The notes under the pieces are model-generated. The model worked only from the letters and a program-made list of their open reading frames with translations. It was not told the DNA's origin and did not search any database. The position numbers and the translations under genes are program-made. 64,000 bases of DNA from Sphingomonas psychrotolerans (GTDB lineage Bacteria > Pseudomonadota > Alphaproteobacteria > Sphingomonadales > Sphingomonadaceae): positions 558,001 through 622,000 of the forward strand of contig NZ_CP024923.1 of the NCBI RefSeq assembly GCF_002796605.1, given 5' to 3'. Below, in pieces: positions 27,330 to 35,839 of this stretch. Positions within the stretch are counted from its first letter, which is position 1; each line of letters starts with the position of its first letter.

Positions 27330-28154
27330 GTGAAGCGTACCCTATGGGGCACCGCGATTGCGGTGGCCATCACGGCCGGGAGCCCCGCCACGGCGCAGGA
27401 CAAGCCCGGCTTCACCGACACGCCGACTTTGCCCGACGGCAAGTGGAAGGTCCATGATGCCGACCGACCGTATCCGACGGTGGTGACGCCGGCCGCGGCG
27501 CCCGGCGGGGCGCCTTCGGACGCAGTGGTGCTGTTCGACGGCAAATCGCTCGATGCGTGGCAGCCGCAGACGACGCCGTGGACGGTCCAGGACAATGCCG
27601 CCACTTCTGTGCCGGGCGCCGGCGGCGGTGAGAACGCATTGGTCACCAGACAAAGCTTCGGCGACGTCCAGCTCCACCTCGAATTCCGCTCGCCGTATCC
27701 GCCGGCCAAGAGTTCGCAGGATCGCGGCAACAGCGGCATCTGGTTCATGCAGCGCTACGAGATCCAGATTCTCGATGGATACAATAACCCGACCTATGCC
27801 GACGGCACCGTCGGCGCGATCTATGGCTGGAAGCCACCGCTGGTGAACCCGTCGCGGCCGCCCGGCGAGTGGCAGAGCTATGACGTCGTCTTCGAGCGCC
27901 CGCATTTCGGCCCCGACGGCAAATTACTGCGCCCGGCCTATATCACGGCGTTCCTGAACGGGGTGCTGGTGCAGAACCGTCAGCCCTGGCTCGGCGGCAC
28001 GATCTGGCGAAAAGTCGGCACCTATGCGGCACACGGCAACGCCGCACCGATCCAGCTCCAGGACCATAATTCACCGGTTTCGTTCCGCAATATCTGGGTG
28101 CGCCCACTGCCTGAGATGGCGGCGAGCTACGACTTCGAAGGGACCGTGAAATGA
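27330..28154 (+). CDS. DUF1080 family protein, probable 3-keto-glycoside hydrolase
   Basis: 274 residues with a signal peptide (MKRTLWGTAIAVAITAGSPATAQ). The DUF1080 (3-keto-disaccharide hydrolase) beta-sandwich fold is seen in VVLFDGKSLDAWQ, DVQLHLEFRSP, DRGNSGIWFMQRYEIQILDGY, a GEWQSYDVVFERP strand and IQLQDHNSPVSFRNIWVRPL. Members hydrolyse or eliminate 3-keto-glycosides. GTG start at 27330 with a GAGGA site. It lies in the operon of the GMC dehydrogenase, which would make its substrate. Confidence 0.88.
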   Translation: MKRTLWGTAIAVAITAGSPATAQDKPGFTDTPTLPDGKWKVHDADRPYPTVVTPAAAPGGAPSDAVVLFDGKSLDAWQPQTTPWTVQDNAATSVPGAGGGENALVTRQSFGDVQLHLEFRSPYPPAKSSQDRGNSGIWFMQRYEIQILDGYNNPTYADGTVGAIYGWKPPLVNPSRPPGEWQSYDVVFERPHFGPDGKLLRPAYITAFLNGVLVQNRQPWLGGTIWRKVGTYAAHGNAAPIQLQDHNSPVSFRNIWVRPLPEMAASYDFEGTVK

Positions 28155-28711
28155 TCATCGATCGCAGAGACGCATTGGCCGGAGTGGTCGCGATGTTCGG
28201 CGCCTCGCTGTTCGCGCCGATCGCCCGTGCGGCGGCGGCGCAGGTGACGCCGATCAGCGGCGGCCCGCCCTCGTCGCCGGTGTTCACCGCACAGCAGCGC
28301 GCGCTGATGACCGCGCTCAGCGAGCGGGTGATGCCGACCACCGATACGCCCGGCGCGATCACCGCGGGGGTGCCCGCATTTATCGAAAAGTTGCTCGCCG
28401 ACTGGGCCAGTCCCGATGATCGCAAGCCGATCCTCGCCGGGCTCGACGCCATCGAGGCGCGGGCCCAGGCCGACTATAGGGTGGCGGGCGACAAGGCGAC
28501 GCCGACGCAGCAGGATGCATTGCTGACGCTGGCGATGGAAGACAAATTGCCCGGAGGGAAGGGCTTCTTCGAGAAGTTCCGCCAGCTGGTCATCACCGGC
28601 TATTTCACGTCGGAAGTCGGCATCACCCAAGAGCGCGAGTATCTGCCGGTCCCTGGCCGATATGACGGCGCCTATCGTTATTCTCAGGTCAACAAGGTGT
28701 TCTCGTCATGA
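28151..28711 (+). CDS. Gluconate 2-dehydrogenase subunit 3-like Tat protein (small subunit of glycoside 3-dehydrogenase)
   Basis: 186 residues. Tat signal (IIDRRDALAGVVAMFGASLF) followed by the gluconate-dehydrogenase subunit 3 fold (FTAQQRALMTALSERVMPTTDTPGA ... FFEKFRQLVITGYFTSEVGITQ). Such small subunits carry the Tat signal for a signal-less GMC large subunit. Both neighbours are coupled: its ATG overlaps the DUF1080 stop and its stop overlaps the next ATG. The partner large subunit is the GMC protein two genes downstream. Confidence 0.92.
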   Translation: MIIDRRDALAGVVAMFGASLFAPIARAAAAQVTPISGGPPSSPVFTAQQRALMTALSERVMPTTDTPGAITAGVPAFIEKLLADWASPDDRKPILAGLDAIEARAQADYRVAGDKATPTQQDALLTLAMEDKLPGGKGFFEKFRQLVITGYFTSEVGITQEREYLPVPGRYDGAYRYSQVNKVFSS

Positions 28712-29547
28712 TGATCAGCAGACGGCAATGGATGACCGGCAGCGCGGCGCTGGCGACGACGCTCGCGGCAGGGCCGGCAATGGCGCGCGCGTTCAAGGCG
28801 AAGCCGATCGGGCTTCAGCTTTACACGGTGCGCGAGCTCTTCTCGAAGGACCCGATGGGCACGCTCGAGAAGGTGGCGGCGATCGGCTATCGCGAAGTCG
28901 AATATGGCGGTGGCGGCTATGACAAGATGGACCATGCCGCGCTCCGCAAGACGATGGATCGGCTCGGGCTCAAATCGCCTTCGATCCATGTCGGCTACGA
29001 GGCGCTCGCTGCCGACTTCGACGGCGCGGTCAAGATGACGAAGGCGCTGGGCGCCGATACCCTCGTCGTGCCTTACATGGTTGACGCGCATCGCAACGCG
29101 GACGGTTGGAAAGCCGCGGTCGCCAACTTCAACCGTTATGCCGAGCGGCTGAAGAAGCTCGGGATCGGCTTCGCGTATCACAACCATGATTTCGAGTTTA
29201 CCGTGAAGCCTGGCGGAACGAGCCTGTTCGACACGTTGGTCGCCGACACCGATCCGGCTTTGGTCAAGCTCGAGCTCGACCTGTTCTGGGCGATCGCCGC
29301 GGGCGAGGATCCCAAGGCGATCATCGCGCGCCTGCCAGGCCGCATCTACGCCTATCACGTCAAGGATCGCACCGCCGACGGCAAAATGACCAGCGTCGGC
29401 AAGGGTGTGGTCGATTTCGCCGACATCTTCACGCTCAACAAGATTGCGGGCGTGAAGCATTTCTACGTCGAGAACGATCAGTCACCCGCGCCGTATCTTC
29501 CCGACATCCAGACCAGCTTCGCCACCCTCAGCCGTCTCGGCGCGTAA
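28708..29547 (+). CDS. Tat-exported sugar phosphate isomerase/epimerase family TIM barrel
   Basis: 279 residues with a Tat signal (MISRRQWMTGSAALATTLAAGPAMA). Xylose isomerase-like barrel: IGLQLYTVRELFSKDPMGTLEKVAAIGY, FAYHNHDFEF, LVKLELDLFWAI and AYHVKD metal-site segments, ending in the FYVENDQSPAPY loop typical of the family. It overlaps the small-subunit stop by 4 bp and lies 19 bp before the GMC large subunit. It is the second exported isomerase of the cluster. Confidence 0.9.
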   Translation: MMISRRQWMTGSAALATTLAAGPAMARAFKAKPIGLQLYTVRELFSKDPMGTLEKVAAIGYREVEYGGGGYDKMDHAALRKTMDRLGLKSPSIHVGYEALAADFDGAVKMTKALGADTLVVPYMVDAHRNADGWKAAVANFNRYAERLKKLGIGFAYHNHDFEFTVKPGGTSLFDTLVADTDPALVKLELDLFWAIAAGEDPKAIIARLPGRIYAYHVKDRTADGKMTSVGKGVVDFADIFTLNKIAGVKHFYVENDQSPAPYLPDIQTSFATLSRLGA

Positions 29548-29566
29548 CCTTCATTCGAGGATCAAA

Positions 29567-31246
29567 ATGATGGCCGACAAGTTCGATGCGATCGTCATCG
29601 GCTCCGGAGTGAGCGGCGGATGGGCAGCGAAGGAATTGACTGAAAAGGGCCTCAAGGTCCTGATGCTCGACCGCGGCGTGATGGTCGAGCATGGCGAGAA
29701 TTACGACTATGACGGCAAGCCGGCATATGAGATCCCCGCGCGAGATATGATGCCCAAGGCATTGGTCGAGAGCGATTATTTCATCGCCAAGCACGGCTAT
29801 GTCTCGCCCTCCAACCAGAAGTTCTACAATAACGACCGGCTCAACCCATATGCATATGACGAGGGTGAGAAATTCTACTGGATCCGTCCGGGTGCCGTCG
29901 GCGGCAAGTCGCTGATCTGGGGACGCTGGAGCTTCCGCTGGAGCCCTGAGGATTTCGAAGCCAACAAGCGCGAGAATGTCGGGATCGACTGGCCGATCCG
30001 CTACGAGGACCTCGCCCCCTGGTACGACTATGTCGAGAAGTATATCGGCGTATCGGGCTCGCGCGAGAATCTGCCGCAACTGCCCGACAGCGCGTTCCAG
30101 CCGCCGATGCAGATGAACATCGCCGAGAAATGGGTGAAGGAGCGGCTCGAGGCAAGTTCGCCGGGCCGCAAGCTGATCAACACCCGCTTGTCCAACATGA
30201 CTGAGGACAAGCCGGATCAGGGCCGCAGCAAATGCCAGTTCCGCAACCAGTGCGGGCGCGGCTGCTCGTTCGGTGCCTATTTCTCTACCCAGGCAGTCAC
30301 CTTGCCTGCGGCGCGCGCCACCGGCCGGCTGACGCTGCGCTCGGACGCCGTCGTCTCCAATCTCGAATATGACCCGAAGACGAAGAAGGTCACCGGCGTC
30401 CGCGTGATCGACACGAAGACCAAGCAGGCCGAAGTGATTCCCGCGCGGCTGGTCTTCCTCTGCGCCTCGGCGATGGCGTCGACCCAGATATTGATGAATT
30501 CGCGGATTCCCGGCACCGGCAAGAGCCATTTCGACAATAGCGGCACGCTGGGTCGCTATGTGATGGATCACATCTTCCGCGTCGGCATCTCGGGCGAGAT
30601 CCCCGGCATGACCGACTATATCGAATATGGCCGGCGGCCGGGTGGGGTCTACATCCCACGCTTCCGCAATGTCGGCGGGGAGGAAGGGATCGGCTTCCGC
30701 CGCGGCTATGGCTACCAAGGCAGCGCACGGCGCGATCCGGCCAAGCCGCAAGGCTTCGGCGCGTCGATGAAGCAGGGTATGCGTGGCTATGGGCCGTGGA
30801 AGTTCGGCATGGGCGCTTTCGGCGAATGTCTGCCTTATGAGGACAATAAGGTCAGCCTTCACGCCGACAAGGTCGACCGGTTCGGAATCCCGCTGATGCG
30901 CTTCGACGTCAAGTTCCGCGAGAACGAGATCCGCATGATGGACGATGCGCGAAGCGAAGGCGAAGCGATGCTGCGCAAGGCGGGGCTGCTCAACGTCACC
31001 AGCGAGCGCAGCGAACATGTGCCCGGCGACGCCATCCATGAAATGGGCGGGGCGCGGATGGCCATGGATCCGCGCCAGTCGGTGCTCAACAAATGGAGCC
31101 AGGCGCACGATGCCGCCAACCTGTACGTCACCGACGGCGCGCAGATGGCATCGATCTCGTGCGTGAACCCATCGCTGACTTTCATGGCGCTCACTGCGCG
31201 GGCTGCCGATCATGCGGTCAAGCAGTTCAAGGCGGGCGCGATCTAG
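29567..31246 (+). CDS. GMC family oxidoreductase, glycoside 3-dehydrogenase large subunit type
   Basis: 559 residues. FAD-binding motif DAIVIGSGVSGGWAAKELT (9-17 core) and GMC C-terminal segment with IHEMGGARM and ASISCVNPSLTFMALTARAADH (His and Asn of the active site). The cysteine cluster KCQFRNQCGRGCSF (Cys223, 229, 233) matches the 3Fe-4S site of FAD-dependent glucoside 3-dehydrogenases. It has no signal peptide, so export probably rides on the Tat small subunit. In context it oxidises a glycoside C3-OH and passes electrons to the cytochrome c. Specificity is not readable. Confidence 0.93.
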   Translation: MMADKFDAIVIGSGVSGGWAAKELTEKGLKVLMLDRGVMVEHGENYDYDGKPAYEIPARDMMPKALVESDYFIAKHGYVSPSNQKFYNNDRLNPYAYDEGEKFYWIRPGAVGGKSLIWGRWSFRWSPEDFEANKRENVGIDWPIRYEDLAPWYDYVEKYIGVSGSRENLPQLPDSAFQPPMQMNIAEKWVKERLEASSPGRKLINTRLSNMTEDKPDQGRSKCQFRNQCGRGCSFGAYFSTQAVTLPAARATGRLTLRSDAVVSNLEYDPKTKKVTGVRVIDTKTKQAEVIPARLVFLCASAMASTQILMNSRIPGTGKSHFDNSGTLGRYVMDHIFRVGISGEIPGMTDYIEYGRRPGGVYIPRFRNVGGEEGIGFRRGYGYQGSARRDPAKPQGFGASMKQGMRGYGPWKFGMGAFGECLPYEDNKVSLHADKVDRFGIPLMRFDVKFRENEIRMMDDARSEGEAMLRKAGLLNVTSERSEHVPGDAIHEMGGARMAMDPRQSVLNKWSQAHDAANLYVTDGAQMASISCVNPSLTFMALTARAADHAVKQFKAGAI

Positions 31247-31859
31247 GACCGATCGACCCCGGCACAAGCGGGGGGGCCGTTCCCACACCCGGCAGCGGCC
31301 GCTCGCGGTTGCGCCGGGTGGAAGCGTCATGCGCGTCGGGTGCCGCCCGCTTCCTCCATTCGACACAGCCCAGCCCGGTAGTTTCGCGACTGGTGCCGGC
31401 GATTGCGGCGCGCTGCATAACCTCAACCTGCGGTCCTTGGCAGCACTGCTCTTCTTTCGAAATTATCCGGTCACATCGAGCACTTGCGGCTTAAATGTAA
31501 AATAATGACCTTGGTGAGTAACTTGGTGTACGCGTAGTTTTTCATAGGATTGCGAGATGCTGTGCGGATTCAAGTTGCGAATCAGGCTTGCTATGGTTAT
31601 TCTTCGTCACAACCAAGGATTTTGTATTGTACGCAATATCTAGATTATTTCTGCGTAACTGCACTCTTATTGTAACGGCTCAGTTTTAACCGAGAGAGAT
31701 GGAATTTTACCTGCTCGCTGACCGATCGGCAGCGTGGGACCTGCTTTGCTTGATCTGGGCCTTGATCGGCCGGCCATTGCTCATGTGAGACGCTCGGAAG
31801 CCGTCGGTGTCTCGACTGGATCCGCGTGGCGTATGCCCGCATTTCAGAGGAGGGGTTTC
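31247..31859. other. Intergenic region (613 bp), part AT-rich, no gene seen
   Basis: No convincing gene: frames are short and lack start signals or recognisable products. The first part is GC-rich and contains an inverted repeat that may end the glycoside operon. From about 31501 to 31680 the GC falls to 41% (73 of 180 by hand count), unlike the surrounding two-thirds GC. That stretch is the likely promoter region for the phospholipase-domain genes. It ends in a strong GAGGAGGGG ribosome site before the next ATG. Confidence 0.6.
31286..31320 (+). terminator. Possible terminator hairpin after the glycoside cluster
   Basis: CACCCGGC and GCCGGGTG form an 8-bp perfect stem with a 19-nt GC-rich loop, 40 bp after the GMC stop codon. 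There is no U-tract, so it may be a factor-dependent pause or stability element instead. Confidence 0.3.
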
Positions 31860-32282
31860 ATGCCGACCAACGTCAATATTCAAAACGGGACCGACACGTC
31901 GCTGTCGCTCGACACGACCGTGACGCCCACGCTCGGCAGCGATTATTGGGGGATCGATACGAACACCGCTCCGGGCAGTCAGCAGACGGCGATCCTGTGG
32001 ATGGATCGGGACAGCGGCATCACCGACGGCGATACCTGGGTGTTCACCACCAGCTTGGCCTTCGACGGTGTCGATATCCAGTTGCTGGAATCGCTGACCG
32101 GCACGGCGATGAGCAGCGACATCAAGATCCGCATTGTCGCAGGTGCCCACGACAGCGGCTGGAGCGAGGAGAACACCTCGGTCGAGTTCAGCGGTGGCGA
32201 CGGCGCCGGTTACCAGATCGACGGCACCTTCTTCCTCAACGGCACTTACGACGACGTCACCTATTCGCTCATCGCGATCTGA
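31860..32282 (+). CDS. Small beta-rich protein, paralogue of the phospholipase N-terminal domain
   Basis: 140 residues, no signal peptide. It aligns throughout with residues 1-145 of the next gene: shared MPTNV start, an SxYW near residue 29, ILWMDRDSGITDGDTW versus LYWIDRNEGITDHDTW, SSDI, a GW, and DGTxxxxGTYDDV at the end. The Asn/Asp/Thr-rich, strand-like pattern resembles small lectin- or aegerolysin-like beta-sandwiches (impression only). Strong GAGGAGGGG site. It is probably co-transcribed with the phospholipase gene 32 bp downstream and may bind the same target or partner. Confidence 0.8.
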   Translation: MPTNVNIQNGTDTSLSLDTTVTPTLGSDYWGIDTNTAPGSQQTAILWMDRDSGITDGDTWVFTTSLAFDGVDIQLLESLTGTAMSSDIKIRIVAGAHDSGWSEENTSVEFSGGDGAGYQIDGTFFLNGTYDDVTYSLIAI

Positions 32283-32314
32283 TCGCGCGCGCACGCGTCA
32301 GGGGAGGATATGTC

Positions 32315-34201
32315 ATGCCCACCAATGTCTATGTCGCCAACGACTTGTCAGACGGCCTTTCGGCGTCGACCCAGATCTCGCCGGCGCTGAGCAGTGAATA
32401 TTGGTCCGCTCCCGGTGGCAGTATCAGCCTCCCAACCGGCGGCGGGCAGACCGAGCTCTACTGGATCGATCGCAACGAAGGCATCACCGATCACGACACC
32501 TGGACGGTCATCACGACCGTAGCGGTCGGCGGTTCGTCGATGCTGCTGCAGGTCCAGCTCGTCGGCACCTTCGCGAGCAGCGACATCGCCGTGCAGATCG
32601 TCGTCGACGGCAGCGGCACGGGCTGGCAGGCGAACAACACGCAATTGAAGTTCGTTGCCAGCAATGGCCTGACCTACAATGTCACTGCCAGCTATGTCTC
32701 TGACGGCACCTATGACGACGTGGTATTCGCGGTCTCGCAGCTGCAGGACGCCATCCTGCCGCAGATCGATCACGTCGTCGTGCTGATGATGGAGAATCGC
32801 TCGCTCGATAATCTGCTCGGCTGGATCTACCCGGGCGCCGCCGCGCCGGCACAAGTGCTGCCGGCGGGTTCGTCGCCGAGCTATGACGGGCTCGAAAGCA
32901 CCTTCTTCAACACCGACCCGAGCGTCAACAATGGTCAACCGGTCTATGTGAGTAACGGCACCACCGACTGGCTCGAAGGCAGTTCGACGATCAGCGAATG
33001 GTTCGTGCCCAGCCCCGATCCGGGCGAGGAGTTCGACCATGTCACTGTCCAGATCTCGAACGACATGGGCGGCTTCCTGACCGACTATGTCACCCAGCAG
33101 CCCGGCACGCCGGCCGAGCAGATCATGCAATGCTACAGCGTGGCGCAGCTGCCGATCATCAGCACGCTCGCGACTTCGTTCGCAGTGTCGGATGCTTGGT
33201 TCTGTTCGGTGCCGAGCCAGACCTGGCCCAACCGCGGCTTCGTGCAGACTGGTTCCTCGGACGCCCACATCAACAACGACGATTATCTGCCGTGGGACAT
33301 CAATACGGTGTTCGACGTGTTCGGCGGGAACAACCTGTCATGGATGGTCTATAACGACGGCACGCTGCAATCGCTGACCAAGACGATGTTCCTGACCAAA
33401 TATCTCGGCAATGAAACCAACTTCGCCGCGATCAGCGATTTCCAGGCGACCTGCGCGCAGCCGGCGAGTGCTCCTGCCAACCAGAAGCTGCCCGCGTTCA
33501 GTTTCGTAGAGCCTAATTTCGGGGTGCTCGGCAACGACGAGAGCTATCATCCGCCCCACGACGTGCGCCCGGGCGAGCAGTTCCTCGCGACGATCTACAC
33601 GGCGATCCAGCAGAGCCCGTACCGCGACAACATCCTGTTCATCGTCCTGTTCGACGAACATGGCGGGACCTATGATCATGTCGAGCCGCCCTTGGGCGCG
33701 CAGCCGCCGGAGCCTGGTCCGGTCTCATCGAGCGAGAACTTCACCTTCGACCGGTTCGGGGTTCGCGTGCCCGCGATCATCATCTCGTCCTGGGTGACGC
33801 CCGGCACCGTCTTCCGCAGCAACACATCGGTGCCGCTGGATCATACCAGTGTGCTCGCGACGTTGCGCGACTGGCAGGGATTGTCTGACGCGTTCGCTTC
33901 GAAGCTGCCCAGCCCGCGTATCGCCGCGGCGCCCAATCTGGCCTTCGTGCTGACGGAAACCACCGCGCAAGTGTGGCCGACGCTACCGACACCGCCGGCC
34001 ACCTTTGCCGTGATACCCGAGCCGGATGACAGCGAGCCGCTCAACAGCATCCAGCAAAGCGTGCTGATCGGCGCGTCCGGGATCGCCGCGGGCCGTCCGC
34101 TCACTGCGGCGGAGACCCATGCGGCGCGAGCACGGCTGCAGACGCATGGCGATGGCCGGGCCTTTCTAATGGCGCTCCAGCCGCATCTGCCGTTGCGGTG
34201 A
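32315..34201 (+). CDS. Phospholipase C/acid phosphatase family phosphoesterase with extra N-terminal domain
   Basis: 628 residues. Residues 1-145 are a domain paralogous to the preceding 140-aa protein. From about 150 the phosphoesterase (AcpA/PLC) family begins: IDHVVVLMMENRSLDNLLG (metal-binding Glu160/Asn161), the nucleophile region PSQTWPNRGF (Thr303), LFDEHGGTYDHVEPP (about 440) and LDHTSVLATLRDW. It cleaves phosphomonoesters or phospholipid head groups. No Sec or Tat signal is present, unlike usual exported family members. ATG 32315 has a GGGGAGG site 7 nt away. A Pro-rich tail follows the catalytic part. Confidence 0.88.
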   Translation: MPTNVYVANDLSDGLSASTQISPALSSEYWSAPGGSISLPTGGGQTELYWIDRNEGITDHDTWTVITTVAVGGSSMLLQVQLVGTFASSDIAVQIVVDGSGTGWQANNTQLKFVASNGLTYNVTASYVSDGTYDDVVFAVSQLQDAILPQIDHVVVLMMENRSLDNLLGWIYPGAAAPAQVLPAGSSPSYDGLESTFFNTDPSVNNGQPVYVSNGTTDWLEGSSTISEWFVPSPDPGEEFDHVTVQISNDMGGFLTDYVTQQPGTPAEQIMQCYSVAQLPIISTLATSFAVSDAWFCSVPSQTWPNRGFVQTGSSDAHINNDDYLPWDINTVFDVFGGNNLSWMVYNDGTLQSLTKTMFLTKYLGNETNFAAISDFQATCAQPASAPANQKLPAFSFVEPNFGVLGNDESYHPPHDVRPGEQFLATIYTAIQQSPYRDNILFIVLFDEHGGTYDHVEPPLGAQPPEPGPVSSSENFTFDRFGVRVPAIIISSWVTPGTVFRSNTSVPLDHTSVLATLRDWQGLSDAFASKLPSPRIAAAPNLAFVLTETTAQVWPTLPTPPATFAVIPEPDDSEPLNSIQQSVLIGASGIAAGRPLTAAETHAARARLQTHGDGRAFLMALQPHLPLR

Positions 34202-34208
34202 GGCGTGC

Positions 34209-35198
34209 TTACTCGGCCTCGACGAGGATCCGATCGGGTGTGACCTCGACGATGTGCGCGAACCCGTTGAGCTCGATCGCCTGGGCGAGTGCGAGCGTGT
34301 CGCCGGCGCGGAACACGCCGAGGATGCGCTCGTCGGGGGTGCGGCCGTCGCGGAAGGCCAGCTTCTGGCGCGAATAGCGGTTCATCTCGTCCATTGCCCT
34401 GGCGAGCGGCTCGTCGACGAAGGACAGCCGGCCGGTGAGCCATGTGGTCGATTGCGCAGCGTCGACCTGGCGGATCGCCCAGTCGTTGTGCGGCAGCGTG
34501 ACGAGCTGGGTACCCGCGCCGATCCGCGCCGAATTCGGAATGGCGCGCCGGGAGTTGCGTTCGGTAACTTCGACCGTGCCTTCGGTCACCGTGACGATCA
34601 CTTCGCCCTTGTCGATCCGCACTTCGAATGCTGTTCCGACCGCGCGGATGCGCTTGTCTCCGGCCGAGACGATGAAGGGGCGGTGGGAGTCCTTGGTTAC
34701 CTTGAAATAGGCGCGGCCGCGGCGGAGCATCACGTTGCGCGCGTTCGGGTCCATGCGGACCGCGATCTCGCTGTCGGTGTCGAGCGACACGCTAGAGGCG
34801 TCGGACAGCGTCATGCGCTTGCGCTGGCCTACCGCGGTCGAGACGCTGGGGACCGGGGCGGCGGCGATCTGCTGCGTGCGGTCGCTGCCGCCGAACCACG
34901 CGAGCGAGCCGATGCCGGTAATGCTGAGGACCAGAGCGGCGGCGATCGGCGCGAAGCGGCGCATCGGCGCGACGGGCTGGAAGCGCACGAGATCGTCCTC
35001 GATCGCCGCGCGAATGCGCGGATCGTCGGCAACCGCGCCGGTGAGCGCCCAAAGCCGCTCCATTTCGAGCATGGCCTCTTCGTCGAGCGCGGTCTCGGCC
35101 CGGTCGGGCAGATCTTCGGGGTGCGCGTGGCGGGCCAGCAGGCGGCCGGCTGCGTGCATGCGGCGGTTGTCCAGGCGAGAGCGCAGCAGCCGGATCAT
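34209..35198 (-). CDS. FecR-type anti-sigma factor
   Basis: 329 residues. Cytoplasmic N-terminus, one membrane segment (about 82-103: APIAAALVLSITGIGSLAWFGG), periplasmic FecR domain (TAVGQRKRMTLSDASSVSLDTDS ... RRGRAYFKVTKDSHRPFIVSAGDKRIRAVGTAFEVRI) and a C-terminal secretin/STN-like region (RLSFVDEPLARAMDEMNRYS). It binds the ECF sigma factor and relays a signal from a TonB receptor. Its ATG overlaps the sigma factor stop codon by 4 bp. Confidence 0.94.
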   Translation of the reverse strand: MIRLLRSRLDNRRMHAAGRLLARHAHPEDLPDRAETALDEEAMLEMERLWALTGAVADDPRIRAAIEDDLVRFQPVAPMRRFAPIAAALVLSITGIGSLAWFGGSDRTQQIAAAPVPSVSTAVGQRKRMTLSDASSVSLDTDSEIAVRMDPNARNVMLRRGRAYFKVTKDSHRPFIVSAGDKRIRAVGTAFEVRIDKGEVIVTVTEGTVEVTERNSRRAIPNSARIGAGTQLVTLPHNDWAIRQVDAAQSTTWLTGRLSFVDEPLARAMDEMNRYSRQKLAFRDGRTPDERILGVFRAGDTLALAQAIELNGFAHIVEVTPDRILVEAE

Positions 35199-35749
35199 GC
35201 GCCGATGTCCAGCTGTTCGGCCAACCGTACCAGCGCGCGGTGGATCAGCTCCTTCACCGACTCATGCGAGATGCCCATCCGAGCCGCGATCTGCTGATAG
35301 GTCATCTTCTCGAACCGGTGAAACTGGAACGCGGCACGTGCCCGCGGCGGCAGCTGGAGGATCGCCTCGACGGTGCGCTCATATTCGTCGACGCCGATGA
35401 CGATCCGTTCAGGCGACAGCGTATCGACCGGATCGGATGCTTCGGTAAGTGGCTCGTGTGCACCCGCCAGTCGCGCCTTGTGATAGCGGTATCGTGAGAT
35501 CAGGATATTGCGCGCGACTGTGAAAATGAAGCGGTCGACATTCTCGACCGGGGTATCCCGACGCATCGCGTGGAGCCGGAGGAAAACTTCCTGGACGAGA
35601 TCGTCGGCTTCGGTTTCGCTGACGCGGCGGGCGAAATAGCTGCGCAGCGCCGGTCCATGCTGGCGTACCCAGCCGGCCAGCTCGGGCTGGGTGCGCGATG
35701 CCCCGCTCACCGCGCTTTCCACCTGCAATGATGTGGTGCGCGACCACAT
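35195..35749 (-). CDS. ECF sigma factor (FecI-like)
   Basis: 184 residues: region 2 with ARRVSETEADDLVQEVFLRL and DRFIFTVARNILISRYR, region 4 with LPPRARAAFQFHRFEKMTYQQIAARMGISHESVKELIHRA. It directs RNA polymerase to uptake genes on release from FecR. Coupled to fecR downstream (ATGA overlap). The STN-carrying TonB receptor at 40.7 kb is the likeliest partner and target in this window, though it is 5 kb away on the other strand. Confidence 0.94.
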   Translation of the reverse strand: MWSRTTSLQVESAVSGASRTQPELAGWVRQHGPALRSYFARRVSETEADDLVQEVFLRLHAMRRDTPVENVDRFIFTVARNILISRYRYHKARLAGAHEPLTEASDPVDTLSPERIVIGVDEYERTVEAILQLPPRARAAFQFHRFEKMTYQQIAARMGISHESVKELIHRALVRLAEQLDIGA

Positions 35750-35778
35750 GGCTTCGATCCCCGCTCACTCCAGACGAA

Positions 35779-35820
35779 CCCCGCCCATAGGTGACAGACG
35801 CGCGGGCGCGGCGGGCGGGG
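35779..35820 (-). terminator. Possible terminator of the ABC efflux operon
   Basis: CCCCGCCC and GGGCGGGG form an 8-bp perfect stem with a 26-nt loop, 20 bp beyond the adaptor gene's stop codon and before the sigma-factor gene. No U-tract, so only tentative. Confidence 0.3.
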
Positions 35821-35839
35821 GGATTGCGGGTGCGCCATA

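Noticed and set aside
31247..31859. Coding gene or tRNA in the AT-rich gap
   Set aside because: Short frames have no start signals or recognisable product, and no cloverleaf-like arrangement was visible.
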